Shown piece after piece: positions 17,379 to 25,499 of a stretch of DNA of 64,000 nucleotides. The notes below the pieces were generated by a model, which was not told where the DNA came from, did not search any database, and was given only the letters and a program-made list of their open reading frames with translations. Source of the stretch: JADGNF01 sp964582085 (GTDB lineage Archaea > Thermoproteota > Bathyarchaeia > Bathyarchaeales > Bathycorpusculaceae). Numbering within the stretch: the first letter of the stretch is position 1; every line of letters begins with the position of its first letter. The position numbers and the translations under genes were made by a program. Location: the NCBI GenBank assembly GCA_964582085.1, contig CAZOPV010000025.1, positions 1 through 64,000 of the forward strand. Direction: 5' to 3'.

Positions 17379-18440
17379 GTGCCAAAGGCAAAAATTGCAT
17401 TAATCGGTGTAGGAAACTGTGCTTCAGCTCTAGTCCAAGGAATACAGTTTTATAGCAAGATGGAAAAAGAAAACGAATATATCGGCTTACGCTATCCCTG
17501 CTTGGGCGGTTTAACTCCAGAAGATCTACAAATTGTTGCAGCATTCGACGTGGATGACCGTAAAGTTGGACAGGATCTATCCGAGGCCATCTTTGCCAAG
17601 CCGAACAACGCACCAAAAGTTATCACTGTTCCAAAGACAGGCGTAATTGTGCAGAAAGGTCCATTGCTGGATGGTGTGGGAAAGTCTACAAAACAGCTGA
17701 TGAGGCTTAGCAAAGCAGAAGACATTGATGTTGCCGATGTTCTAAAAAAATCTGGTGCAGAAATAGTAGTTAACTTGCTTCCAAGTGGGGCAACTCAAGC
17801 TTCTGAGTGGTACGCTGAGCAGGCTTTGGAGGCGGCCTGTGGATTCGTCAATGTCACCCCTACCTTTATAGCTAGCAGTTTAAAGTGGATGAAGAAATTC
17901 ACTGAAAAAGATTTGCCTTTGGTTGGTGACGACCTGGTGGATCAGATTGGTTCAACAGCGTTGCACAAAACATTACTACAATTGCTTTCAAAGAGCGGAG
18001 CTAAAATTACTGAAACTTACCAACTGGATGTTGGCGGCGGCACAGAATCACTTGACACCATGGACAGAACACGGGATGCTAAACGTGCTATAAAAACTCA
18101 GTCAGTTGCTTCTTCACTGCCATACAAGGCTGAAGTGGTAGCTGGCTCCACGGATTATGTGGATTTCCTGCAGAACAAACGTGACAGTTACTTCTGGATA
18201 AGCGGCGTCTACTTCTGTAATGCACCTCTACGAATTGACCTCAAATTTTCCACCGTTGACGCACCTAACTCTGGTTCAGTGTTGTTTGATGTGTTACGTG
18301 CCATGAAATTAGCTTTGAACAAAAAGCACAAAGGTGCCATAGAACCTTTATGTGCGTATGGCTTTAAGCATCCCCCTAAAATGTTACCTCTAGAGGCTGC
18401 CGAAGTAGCCTTCAGAAAGTTCGTGGACGAGAATTCTTGA
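17379..18440 (+). CDS. myo-Inositol-1-phosphate synthase
   Basis: About 353 residues from the GTG at 17379, chosen because AAGGTGG lies just upstream and the Rossmann motif KIALIGVGNCASALVQGI begins three residues later; the frame is open further upstream. The motifs LVGDDLVDQIGSTALHKTLL and YQLDVGGGTESLDTMDRTRDAKRAIK are those of archaeal inositol-3-phosphate synthase. It converts glucose 6-phosphate to inositol phosphate with NAD, supplying head groups of archaeal inositol lipids or compatible solutes. The PGI/PMI gene next to it (convergent, 5-base gap) acts on the same substrate. Confidence 0.88.
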   Translation: MPKAKIALIGVGNCASALVQGIQFYSKMEKENEYIGLRYPCLGGLTPEDLQIVAAFDVDDRKVGQDLSEAIFAKPNNAPKVITVPKTGVIVQKGPLLDGVGKSTKQLMRLSKAEDIDVADVLKKSGAEIVVNLLPSGATQASEWYAEQALEAACGFVNVTPTFIASSLKWMKKFTEKDLPLVGDDLVDQIGSTALHKTLLQLLSKSGAKITETYQLDVGGGTESLDTMDRTRDAKRAIKTQSVASSLPYKAEVVAGSTDYVDFLQNKRDSYFWISGVYFCNAPLRIDLKFSTVDAPNSGSVLFDVLRAMKLALNKKHKGAIEPLCAYGFKHPPKMLPLEAAEVAFRKFVDENS

Positions 18441-18445
18441 TCATA

Positions 18446-19585
18446 CTAGTTTGTGGCAAGCCTCTCTAGTTCATGAATTGTTTTCTCTTTTATTCTGGTA
18501 CTTTTCAGTTTTTCCTTCAAAATGTCAATTGACTTAACTGGCGTCGGATCCACCCGGCGTAACAACGCCAAATAAACACTAACAAAGTCACCCACAAGCG
18601 CGGTTGTCAATATTTTTGCGAGGTTATTTTTGCCCTCTGTCCAGACCTCAAACATCTTCGAAAGGGTGGTTTGAATAATTTTTTTGGTATTTTCGATTCT
18701 GTTGAGGATTTCCAAAGATTCCTCTTTATCTCTTATAAACACTACAGCGTATCCATTGGATAACACTGTAGGTTTTTCCCAACCTACAAGCTCATTATGG
18801 TTTAGCTCACTGAAAACTTCCCATTTTGCTGGAATTTTTGAGTTCTCGTTAAACTGCTGTTTCCACCTCATTGACACGCCTCGATAAATACCAAAACCAT
18901 ACACAACAGGTTCAGTATTGTTAAGGTTTAACGCAAGAGTTTTAGCTAAGTTTCCTTCCGTTGCTTTTTGAGGCTTGTTTTCTCCACTTATTTTTTCTAC
19001 GGCTTCGATTGCTTCCGAAAGTTCAGCCGCCATGTTCTGAGTAGCACCCATTTTTTCTGTAAGTTTGAGGAGCGGCACAAACAGATAAGGTAATGCAACT
19101 CGCGGAGGCATCCCGCAAGGAACCTGAAGATAAGGAATGCTTAGTTTCTGAGCGAATTTAGTCAAGATCCCACCTGAGCTTATACAATAAACCATACACT
19201 TCCGCTTTACTGCGTCAAGGAAGGCGCTAAGTGTTTCTTCAGTGTCGCCAGAATAGCTAACAGGAATTACAAGGGTTTTTTTGTTTGCGTAAGCCGGCAA
19301 TTTATAGTCTCTGTTAACTTCTATTGGAACGGTGGCTTTGTCTTTGGTATAGTCTTTTAGAAGTTCACCACCAATTCCAGAACCACCCATACCTGCCACA
19401 ATTATATTTTCAGGAATAGTGTCTTTTACGCTGATTTTTTCTGCGTTTTTTACCGATTCTTTGTAGTGCTGAGCAGCATTTATGCAAAACCGGAGCATAT
19501 CTTGTTTATCGATTTTTCTTAACATCTCAATGTTGTCTAAGGTGTTTATCGTAAACTTGTTCTCCCTAATTCTACTTATATGCAC
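18446..19585 (-). CDS. Bifunctional phosphoglucose/phosphomannose isomerase
   Basis: 379 residues. The SIS-domain signature IIVAGMGGSGIGGELLKDY is followed by VIPVSYSGDTEETLSAF, VPCGMPPRVALPY and SELNHNELVGWE, matching the archaeal PGI/PMI family. It interconverts fructose-6-P with glucose-6-P and mannose-6-P. The start is uncertain: the GTG at 19585 matches family alignment, but a TATA-like AAATATAAAC lies just upstream (about 19590-19600), which would put the transcript start inside the first codons; the ATG at 19525 is the alternative. Confidence 0.85.
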   Translation of the reverse strand: MHISRIRENKFTINTLDNIEMLRKIDKQDMLRFCINAAQHYKESVKNAEKISVKDTIPENIIVAGMGGSGIGGELLKDYTKDKATVPIEVNRDYKLPAYANKKTLVIPVSYSGDTEETLSAFLDAVKRKCMVYCISSGGILTKFAQKLSIPYLQVPCGMPPRVALPYLFVPLLKLTEKMGATQNMAAELSEAIEAVEKISGENKPQKATEGNLAKTLALNLNNTEPVVYGFGIYRGVSMRWKQQFNENSKIPAKWEVFSELNHNELVGWEKPTVLSNGYAVVFIRDKEESLEILNRIENTKKIIQTTLSKMFEVWTEGKNNLAKILTTALVGDFVSVYLALLRRVDPTPVKSIDILKEKLKSTRIKEKTIHELERLATN

Positions 19586-19655
19586 GTTTATATTTGATTT
19601 TTCACTCTTATCTGAACACAGAAATATTCAGCAGTGTCTCAATAGGAGTCAAAAA

Positions 19656-20510
19656 ATGGTTAAGAAACAGGTGGTCGTTGCTTTTCCCGCTTCAGTTATC
19701 TCAGATACACCACATTTGCGAGAGAAAACCGCTAAAATTGGCTACATTGGCAGAGCTGCCGCCATATTCAAAGTCGATGAACTCTTAGTTTACGCAGATG
19801 ACCCGAAAGTCAATCAACGAAAAGATATAGAACTTATTGTAACTTGGCTCAATTATATGGAGACACCTCAGTACCTCCGCAAGCGCTTGTTTGAGCTTAA
19901 GCCAGAGTTGCAGTTTGCAGGCGTCCTGCCTCCGTTACGCACGCCACACCATCCCTTAAAATGTTCCTTACGTGATTTGAAGATGGGCGACTACCGCGAA
20001 GGCGTAGTTGTCTCCAAAACCAAAGAAGGAGTATTAGTTGACATTGGTGTTGAACGTCCCGTTTTGCTGTACAATTCACAGTTTGCAGTTAACAAGAGGT
20101 TAACTTTGAAGATCATTAAGGCGGGGGCGGAAATTGAGGTCCAAAGTGTTGACCGTGTCGAGGTTCCCTACTACTGGGGTTTTAATGTTATAGTGGAAAA
20201 TCATTCTTTCAGAGCGCTTTTGGAGAATCAGCGGTTTGACTTAGTGGTAGGTACCTCAAAATTCGCCACTACTTTCCAAGAGGTAGCTCCGCATCTAAAT
20301 GAACGATGGGTAAAAGCAAAAACAGTTCTTTTACTGTTCGGAGCGCCGACACGTGGGCTATTTGAAATTGCTAAAGAGAAGAATTTTAACATTCATGACT
20401 TTGTAGATTTTATGGTTAACACCTTGCCTAGTCAAGGAACTGAAACAGTGCGTACAGAGGAAGCGATTATGGCTACTTTAGCCATATTTAATGTGTATTT
20501 TGGGTTTTAA
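19656..20510 (+). CDS. SPOUT-superfamily RNA methyltransferase (DUF171-like) with OB insert
   Basis: 284 residues from the ATG at 19656, which has TAGGAG 8 bases upstream. The N-terminal part has VVVAFPASVISDTPHLREKTAKIGYIGRAAAIFKVDELLVY. A small OB-like insert carries YREGVVVSKTKEGVLVDIGVERPVLL, and the C-terminal knotted part has TVLLLFGAPTRGLFEIAKE. This is the layout of the archaeal/eukaryotic family of putative 23S/28S rRNA uridine N3 methyltransferases. The substrate is inferred. It is divergent from PGI/PMI. Confidence 0.8.
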   Translation: MVKKQVVVAFPASVISDTPHLREKTAKIGYIGRAAAIFKVDELLVYADDPKVNQRKDIELIVTWLNYMETPQYLRKRLFELKPELQFAGVLPPLRTPHHPLKCSLRDLKMGDYREGVVVSKTKEGVLVDIGVERPVLLYNSQFAVNKRLTLKIIKAGAEIEVQSVDRVEVPYYWGFNVIVENHSFRALLENQRFDLVVGTSKFATTFQEVAPHLNERWVKAKTVLLLFGAPTRGLFEIAKEKNFNIHDFVDFMVNTLPSQGTETVRTEEAIMATLAIFNVYFGF

Positions 20511-20535
20511 CGTTTAAAAGTAGGCTTAGGGTTAA

Positions 20536-21546
20536 GTGGTGTGTATGTACTTCGACATCCTTATGCCAACTATACTTTTCGTCGTTACAGTTGCTGCGAT
20601 GTTTTTGAGTAAGCGAACCGAAGCAAAGTTGAAGGCCACTATGGAGGAGCGTGAATTCAAAAGTAGAGACACCGCATTGTTAGCGGGGTTAATTACTTTT
20701 GTCTTGTTTATTGTGGTTTTTGTACCAAGCATGACCATTCTGATTATTTTCTTGTTTTCTTATTGTTCACTTTTGTTTACGGTGTCATACGTCTTTTCTG
20801 ATATGAAGAAGAAGAGTTTGATTCTTTACTGTAGCATTTTCATTGTAGCAAGTGTACTGTCCAGCATGGCTACTTTGTTGTTTCTGCATAGTAATTTGTC
20901 AATCATTGGCATTTTGGCTTTCGGAAGTTTAACATTATATTCATTTTTCGCTTTATTATATAGCTTACATGGCGCTGAAAGCAAACACAAGTGGTATCTT
21001 GCAACGTTGTCACCAGCGCTGTTTTTACTGCTCTTTTTCTTCTTCAACGGTACCGTGCTATGGTTTCCGTTTCTTTTAGACATTTACGGCATAACATTTG
21101 CTCTGCTAATAGTGATGTACCTGAGTTCATTGTTTAACTGGAAAACGGTGTTCATATTCGCAGCTTTGATAACTATGTTAGACATTATCCTAGTTTGGGT
21201 TACAGGAACGATGGTTCAAGCAGCAAACGCAGTTTCAGGTTTAGGACTCCCTGTTCTTGTGGCTTTCCCCACTTTGCCGCTTATTATGGCGAATGGTAGC
21301 ATTTTGATTTTGCGACTCGGTTTAGGCGACTTCTTTTTTGCAGGAATCCTTGCAACTCAAACACTCAAAAAATTCGGCAAAAAAACCGCGCTTATCTCTA
21401 TTCTTACAATGAGTGTTTCTTTTGGAATTTTTGAACTGTTGCTGCTTAATCCATCTGTTTTTGACGCGCTGCCCGCAACCTTGCCTATTATTCTTGGTTG
21501 GCTTCCAGTTGCGGGAACCGCTATGATTCTTGCCCAAAAAAAGTGA
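20536..21546 (+). CDS. Presenilin/signal-peptide-peptidase-like intramembrane aspartyl protease
   Basis: 336 residues with about nine membrane helices. Three motifs of the A22 family are visible: the first catalytic Asp in MLDIILVWVTGTMVQAA (D216, the usual YD site read here as LD), the second in RLGLGDFFFAGIL (D265, GxGD motif), and a PAL-like LPATLPIILG near residue 312. Archaeal presenilin homologues cut membrane-spanning peptides, including signal-peptide remnants. It follows the methyltransferase gene on the same strand with 25 bases between. The start may be GTG 20536 or ATG 20545. Assignment rests on motif spacing and is fairly strong; the substrate is unknown. Confidence 0.75.
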   Translation: MVCMYFDILMPTILFVVTVAAMFLSKRTEAKLKATMEEREFKSRDTALLAGLITFVLFIVVFVPSMTILIIFLFSYCSLLFTVSYVFSDMKKKSLILYCSIFIVASVLSSMATLLFLHSNLSIIGILAFGSLTLYSFFALLYSLHGAESKHKWYLATLSPALFLLLFFFFNGTVLWFPFLLDIYGITFALLIVMYLSSLFNWKTVFIFAALITMLDIILVWVTGTMVQAANAVSGLGLPVLVAFPTLPLIMANGSILILRLGLGDFFFAGILATQTLKKFGKKTALISILTMSVSFGIFELLLLNPSVFDALPATLPIILGWLPVAGTAMILAQKK

Positions 21547-21653
21547 TGTCTACGTATTCAACAGTGACTCAGTAAATCAGCCCGCTTTAACTATTAAAAA
21601 CAAACAAAAGGCGTATTGGAATTAAAAAACTGAAAAGATGAAATTGTGTTAGT

Positions 21654-21980
21654 TTACCCGAATAGGGCACCTAATCCTTCAAGCGCTGCTTCTTCTTTGG
21701 CTTTCTCTTCTTCAGCTTTCTTCTTCTTGTCTTCCGCAGCTGCAACTGGTTTTTGCTCTGCTGGAGCACTTGCTGTGGCTGTTGTTGGAGCGGCGGCCAT
21801 CATTGTGGGTGCGCTTTTAATTGCCTCATCTATGTTAACTTCGCTAAGTGAAGCAACGAGCGCTTTGACTTGAACTGGATCGACGTTTATTCCTGCAGCT
21901 GTAAGAACATTCGTAACGGACTGCTCGTTTATTTCTTTTCCTGCCTTGTGAAGGAGCATCGCAGCGTAAATATTTTCCAT
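21654..21980 (-). CDS. rpl12: Ribosomal protein P1 (aL12)
   Basis: 108 residues. The N-terminal dimer domain MENIYAAMLLHKAGKEINEQ is followed by an Ala-rich hinge, a charged Lys/Glu stretch and the invariant acidic tail ending EGLGALFG, which recruits translation factors to the ribosomal stalk. The usual partners L10/P0, L1 and L11 are not directly upstream in this window. The 374 bases upstream hold no convincing gene, so P1 here has its own long leader or promoter. Confidence 0.93.
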   Translation of the reverse strand: MENIYAAMLLHKAGKEINEQSVTNVLTAAGINVDPVQVKALVASLSEVNIDEAIKSAPTMMAAAPTTATASAPAEQKPVAAAEDKKKKAEEEKAKEEAALEGLGALFG

Positions 21981-22354
21981 GTTCTTTTCACCTCGCTATG
22001 CGGGTATTTTAACCTTTTCAGTCTACACATGACCGTTCCGCCTTAACGGCGAAATACACGGTTGTGTTTAACTGTGAATTTGAAGTCTTTCTTGCCGTTA
22101 GGAAAAAGACCTAATGACTTATGAACCTTTCGACGGTGTGCGAATAGATTTTGGAAGTAACGCTACTTTTCCAGCGTAGTTTTTGCTGGTACGACATTTC
22201 TCGTCTGAAGCGGCAAAGCCTTTAACCCATCATACCGATATTTTAGATACCCTTGGAAGCCTAAAAGTTGCAAAACGGCGGTAACCTGTAATTGACGTTC
22301 TTTGCCAAAGTCAAATTTGTTAACAATATAGCACTAAAAAATAACAAAGCATTA
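21981..22354. other. Gene-free gap upstream of ribosomal P1
   Basis: No supported gene. Small hairpins are present, for example CGTTAGG/CCTAATG at 22096-22116. On the minus strand a 39-codon frame (22046-22162) is open and rich in Lys/Arg but has no start codon. The gap could hold the P1 promoter and an RNA leader. Confidence 0.4.
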
Positions 22355-24673
22355 TTACCTTAAAACAGCTACGTACGGGTGATCTGTTTTAACTCCCAAA
22401 ATTACATAATTTCCATTTTTATAAACTACGTTAACCCAGCCTGTACTCAAAACATCTGGGTCGAATCGCTCTTTACTGTAAACTATAAACCTGATGTAGG
22501 TATCCTGAATTAACCACGCAAAACTCCTGCTTTTCACATTTGTTGTGTGTTCAAAATTTAAATTAAATAACGAAAACATTTCATTGTAATTCTTAAGTTC
22601 CGCATAACTGCTCTCAGTGAATGCCACAAATCGGTACGACCATGAAACCGAGTTATTCGCATTTAAACGGAAAAAATTGTACTGCAGCCGAATTGCATCC
22701 ACATTACCATTTGCTAAGGCACCAATATTACCAACATCAGGAATATCCACTAACTGCAAGACAAACGCAGCTTTATTGTCCGCATCATAGACGCCGACAT
22801 ATTTGCTTTCTGTAAAGTTCTCCTTGAAAAAGTTAGTTGTAACCCATTCGTTAGGTGCAATCTTCGATGGGTTGCTCCATGGATTCGCCCACTCCAAAAT
22901 ATTTGGTACGTATGCTTTCTCAAAGGAAAATTTTGGATCCAAGTACTCACTCAAAAACAAACTTGTGTATAGAAGATCATCATTTAAAGCTGACAACTGC
23001 CATGAAACCGTCACAGGATAAGTGTCATTCCAAACAAACAAACTTTTAGTTAACTTAAAAGTCTCTGCTGAATATTCAACTACAAATCTGTGTGGGAAAG
23101 TCGTGGTGTCAAAAACTACTGTTTGTCGGTTCAGAGATGACAATGGAAATGTATGTAACACCAGATTTTGATCCCTGTAAGAAACAAATGATTCGTCATC
23201 AGGGAAATAAGAAATTCTTCTCCAAACCATATCTGATGAAACGTAAACGTCCTCAGAGCTGTTACGGCGCCCCTCATATGCCCTAACCATCGTTAATGCG
23301 TGTTCTATCTCGTAAGATAAATCTAAAACACATTCAGCCACAAAGTTCCACTCAACAACAGGATCAGTTTCAGCAATTGTCTCCCTCCCTGAGTAAAGAC
23401 CAAACCAATGACCCGGTCTTTCGGTCACCACAACCTTTGCTGAGGTGTCAGAGTTTTGCCTAATCCACGAACCCGCATGGTATGCGCTTAAATCAGAAAA
23501 TGAATAAAAAGTCTCAGCTTCCCCTATTTTTCCCGCGACTGTATCAAACCGTCCTGCCATCGCCACTATAATAACCGCAACTACGCCTAGAGAAATGGCT
23601 TTCATCGTGATCAGTTTCCACCTGACATAGTTATTAAAGTACGCTGCATGTGCTTTCTCCATAAGCAAAGAAAAGGTAACCGCTGAAAAAATAACCAACG
23701 TAGGCATCATATAGTGAACGAACCATTTAAAAGGCAAAAACAACCCCACCAAGTAAGCTTGCGACAGAAGTAACTGAACAATAAATGCCGATGTCAAAAG
23801 CACAAAGAAACTCAGAGTCTTCCTTTTTCTTGACTCAAAAAACGCTATGACAATACCAGCCAGAGCAAAGAAAAACAAAAAACCAAAATTCATCATAAAT
23901 TCGCTGAAACTTACCAAAGGAACCTGATATTGATACAACTTCATCTGGAAAAGAGCGAAAACCAAATCATCCAGATAAGGCAAAATGGGCAATATATAGT
24001 AAATTAAAACGGCTATGGCTCCACCTAAAAGCGTTACGATCAAAGTTTTAGAGTGATGGCCTTTGGATTTTACCAGAACAAAAACTGCAAAAGGAGGCAA
24101 AATGAATACTGACAGAAATAACGCGAATTCGTGGGACATCACCACAGAAAAAGCCAAAATGAATGCTACCAAAGTCAACCCCCGTGTTTTAAGAGGTATA
24201 GACAGATACAAAAACGTCAACATCATGAAAGCCAAAGCAAGAATGCTCGTGTATCCGCCCCAAGAATTCACTTCATAGAGTGGCACACAGAAAAACATCA
24301 GCACAGCAGCTAAAACACCTGTTTTTTTCCCGAAAAACTTTGTAGCAACCAAATAAACAGAAAAAATCAAAAGCCAATCAACCACTGCAGTTACAGCTTT
24401 CATCAAAACCAACACTTGCTCAATACTTGTTGCTCCAGTAAAAACCATGACAGTGTCTAACAACAGATGATAAAAAGGCGGAAAAAAAGCAACTCCGCTT
24501 AATGGTACTTTGCCCACATCAAAATAAAACTGTGCGCGTTGCAAATGAACCGCCGGGTCGTTCCCTAAAACTAAGCCATTTGCGCCTAAAAAAGAATAAA
24601 AAAAAGTAAAAACCAGAACAGAAAAAACACTTATGAAAACAACTTCAAAGGTTCCTGCATGTCTTTCAGCCAA
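22355..24673 (-). CDS. GT-C-like membrane glycosyltransferase, paralogue A
   Basis: 772 residues with about 10-12 membrane helices in the first 400, then a large extracellular domain. After the first helix the acidic motif LGNDPAVHLQRAQF occupies the place of the GT-C catalytic loop. A second conserved spot is VNSWGGYTSILAL, and the soluble domain begins with RPGHWFGLYSGRETIAETDPV. The same three landmarks occur in the proteins at 25500-27626 and 29076-31400, so the three are paralogues. GT-C enzymes use lipid-linked sugars outside the membrane. The exact reaction is unknown; similarity to oligosaccharyltransferases is only in layout. Confidence 0.7.
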   Translation of the reverse strand: MAERHAGTFEVVFISVFSVLVFTFFYSFLGANGLVLGNDPAVHLQRAQFYFDVGKVPLSGVAFFPPFYHLLLDTVMVFTGATSIEQVLVLMKAVTAVVDWLLIFSVYLVATKFFGKKTGVLAAVLMFFCVPLYEVNSWGGYTSILALAFMMLTFLYLSIPLKTRGLTLVAFILAFSVVMSHEFALFLSVFILPPFAVFVLVKSKGHHSKTLIVTLLGGAIAVLIYYILPILPYLDDLVFALFQMKLYQYQVPLVSFSEFMMNFGFLFFFALAGIVIAFFESRKRKTLSFFVLLTSAFIVQLLLSQAYLVGLFLPFKWFVHYMMPTLVIFSAVTFSLLMEKAHAAYFNNYVRWKLITMKAISLGVVAVIIVAMAGRFDTVAGKIGEAETFYSFSDLSAYHAGSWIRQNSDTSAKVVVTERPGHWFGLYSGRETIAETDPVVEWNFVAECVLDLSYEIEHALTMVRAYEGRRNSSEDVYVSSDMVWRRISYFPDDESFVSYRDQNLVLHTFPLSSLNRQTVVFDTTTFPHRFVVEYSAETFKLTKSLFVWNDTYPVTVSWQLSALNDDLLYTSLFLSEYLDPKFSFEKAYVPNILEWANPWSNPSKIAPNEWVTTNFFKENFTESKYVGVYDADNKAAFVLQLVDIPDVGNIGALANGNVDAIRLQYNFFRLNANNSVSWSYRFVAFTESSYAELKNYNEMFSLFNLNFEHTTNVKSRSFAWLIQDTYIRFIVYSKERFDPDVLSTGWVNVVYKNGNYVILGVKTDHPYVAVLR

Positions 24674-24870
24674 GCTGTGCCGTTCCCCCTGCAGTGAAAG
24701 TTAATTGTGTAATTGGACTAAAGGCACGTTATTATTAATAAACACAAGCTAACCACTTTACCGATTAAAATTGATGCTTACTCCCTTTTTGGTGTGTTCT
24801 GAATCTTACCTATAGAAATGAATAAAACTTCAAAGATAAATGCGAGTTCGCTTATACTCTCTTAAAATGA

Positions 24871-25458
24871 GTGTTTAATTTGAAGCTCTCCAAATTCACA
24901 TCAACAATCATTGTCGCTGCATGTACAGTTGTTGTGATTGCGTCTGTTGCCGTCTTACTGATGAACATGACGAATTTATACAATAACTCAAAAACAGGGT
25001 TTCTTAAGTTATCTTCCACAGAAACCCCTCATTATCTTTCCACTCCGACAATTTATGCCGGTGGCAGTTGCCGAGTAACTAAAATATTCCTCCAAGAAGC
25101 CACTTTATGGTTTGATTCTAACGCAGACTCCGCAGTGGCTGAAGATTTTCCGGTTGCTGAAGATACATTTCTGTTCATAGTAAACGGCACATTACAGAAT
25201 AATTATACACCAACCGAAATTATAGAGTCCTCACTTGAAGGCGTAAGCGACTGCATTATAGGCTTAGATATTCGTCTCTACGATAATCAAGGTAACTCTG
25301 TCAGCGCGGTCACCCGAGGTACTCCTTTCCGTGGCTTTGAATTAAAAATGAAAGGCGGCGAAGAAGCTTACTTTGAGGTGCCTTTTGTAACCTCAACAAG
25401 GAACGTTGATTACTTCGAAATTTACGTCAGTTACCTTGAGCCGGTACGTTTGTACTAA
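24871..25458 (+). CDS. Membrane-anchored extracellular protein of unknown function
   Basis: 195 residues starting at GTG 24871. One N-terminal membrane helix (about 12-33) is followed by an outside domain predicted to be mostly beta (AGGSCRVTKIFLQEATLWF, DTFLFIVNGTLQNNYTP, FELKMKGGEEAYFEVPF). It contains possible N-glycosylation sequons (NMT, NGT). No family is recognised. It is the only plus-strand gene inside the glycosylation island, so it could be a substrate or partner of the glycosyltransferases; that is inference. Confidence 0.6.
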   Translation: MFNLKLSKFTSTIIVAACTVVVIASVAVLLMNMTNLYNNSKTGFLKLSSTETPHYLSTPTIYAGGSCRVTKIFLQEATLWFDSNADSAVAEDFPVAEDTFLFIVNGTLQNNYTPTEIIESSLEGVSDCIIGLDIRLYDNQGNSVSAVTRGTPFRGFELKMKGGEEAYFEVPFVTSTRNVDYFEIYVSYLEPVRLY

Positions 25459-25499
25459 GAAGACTACGTTTCTGTTAACCCTTTTTCTTGCCGTTTTCC

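Noticed and set aside
22046..22162. 39-codon basic frame on the minus strand upstream of P1, containing FPNGKKDFKFTVKHNRVFRR
   Set aside because: No start codon and no recognisable ribosomal protein; treated as chance within a leader.
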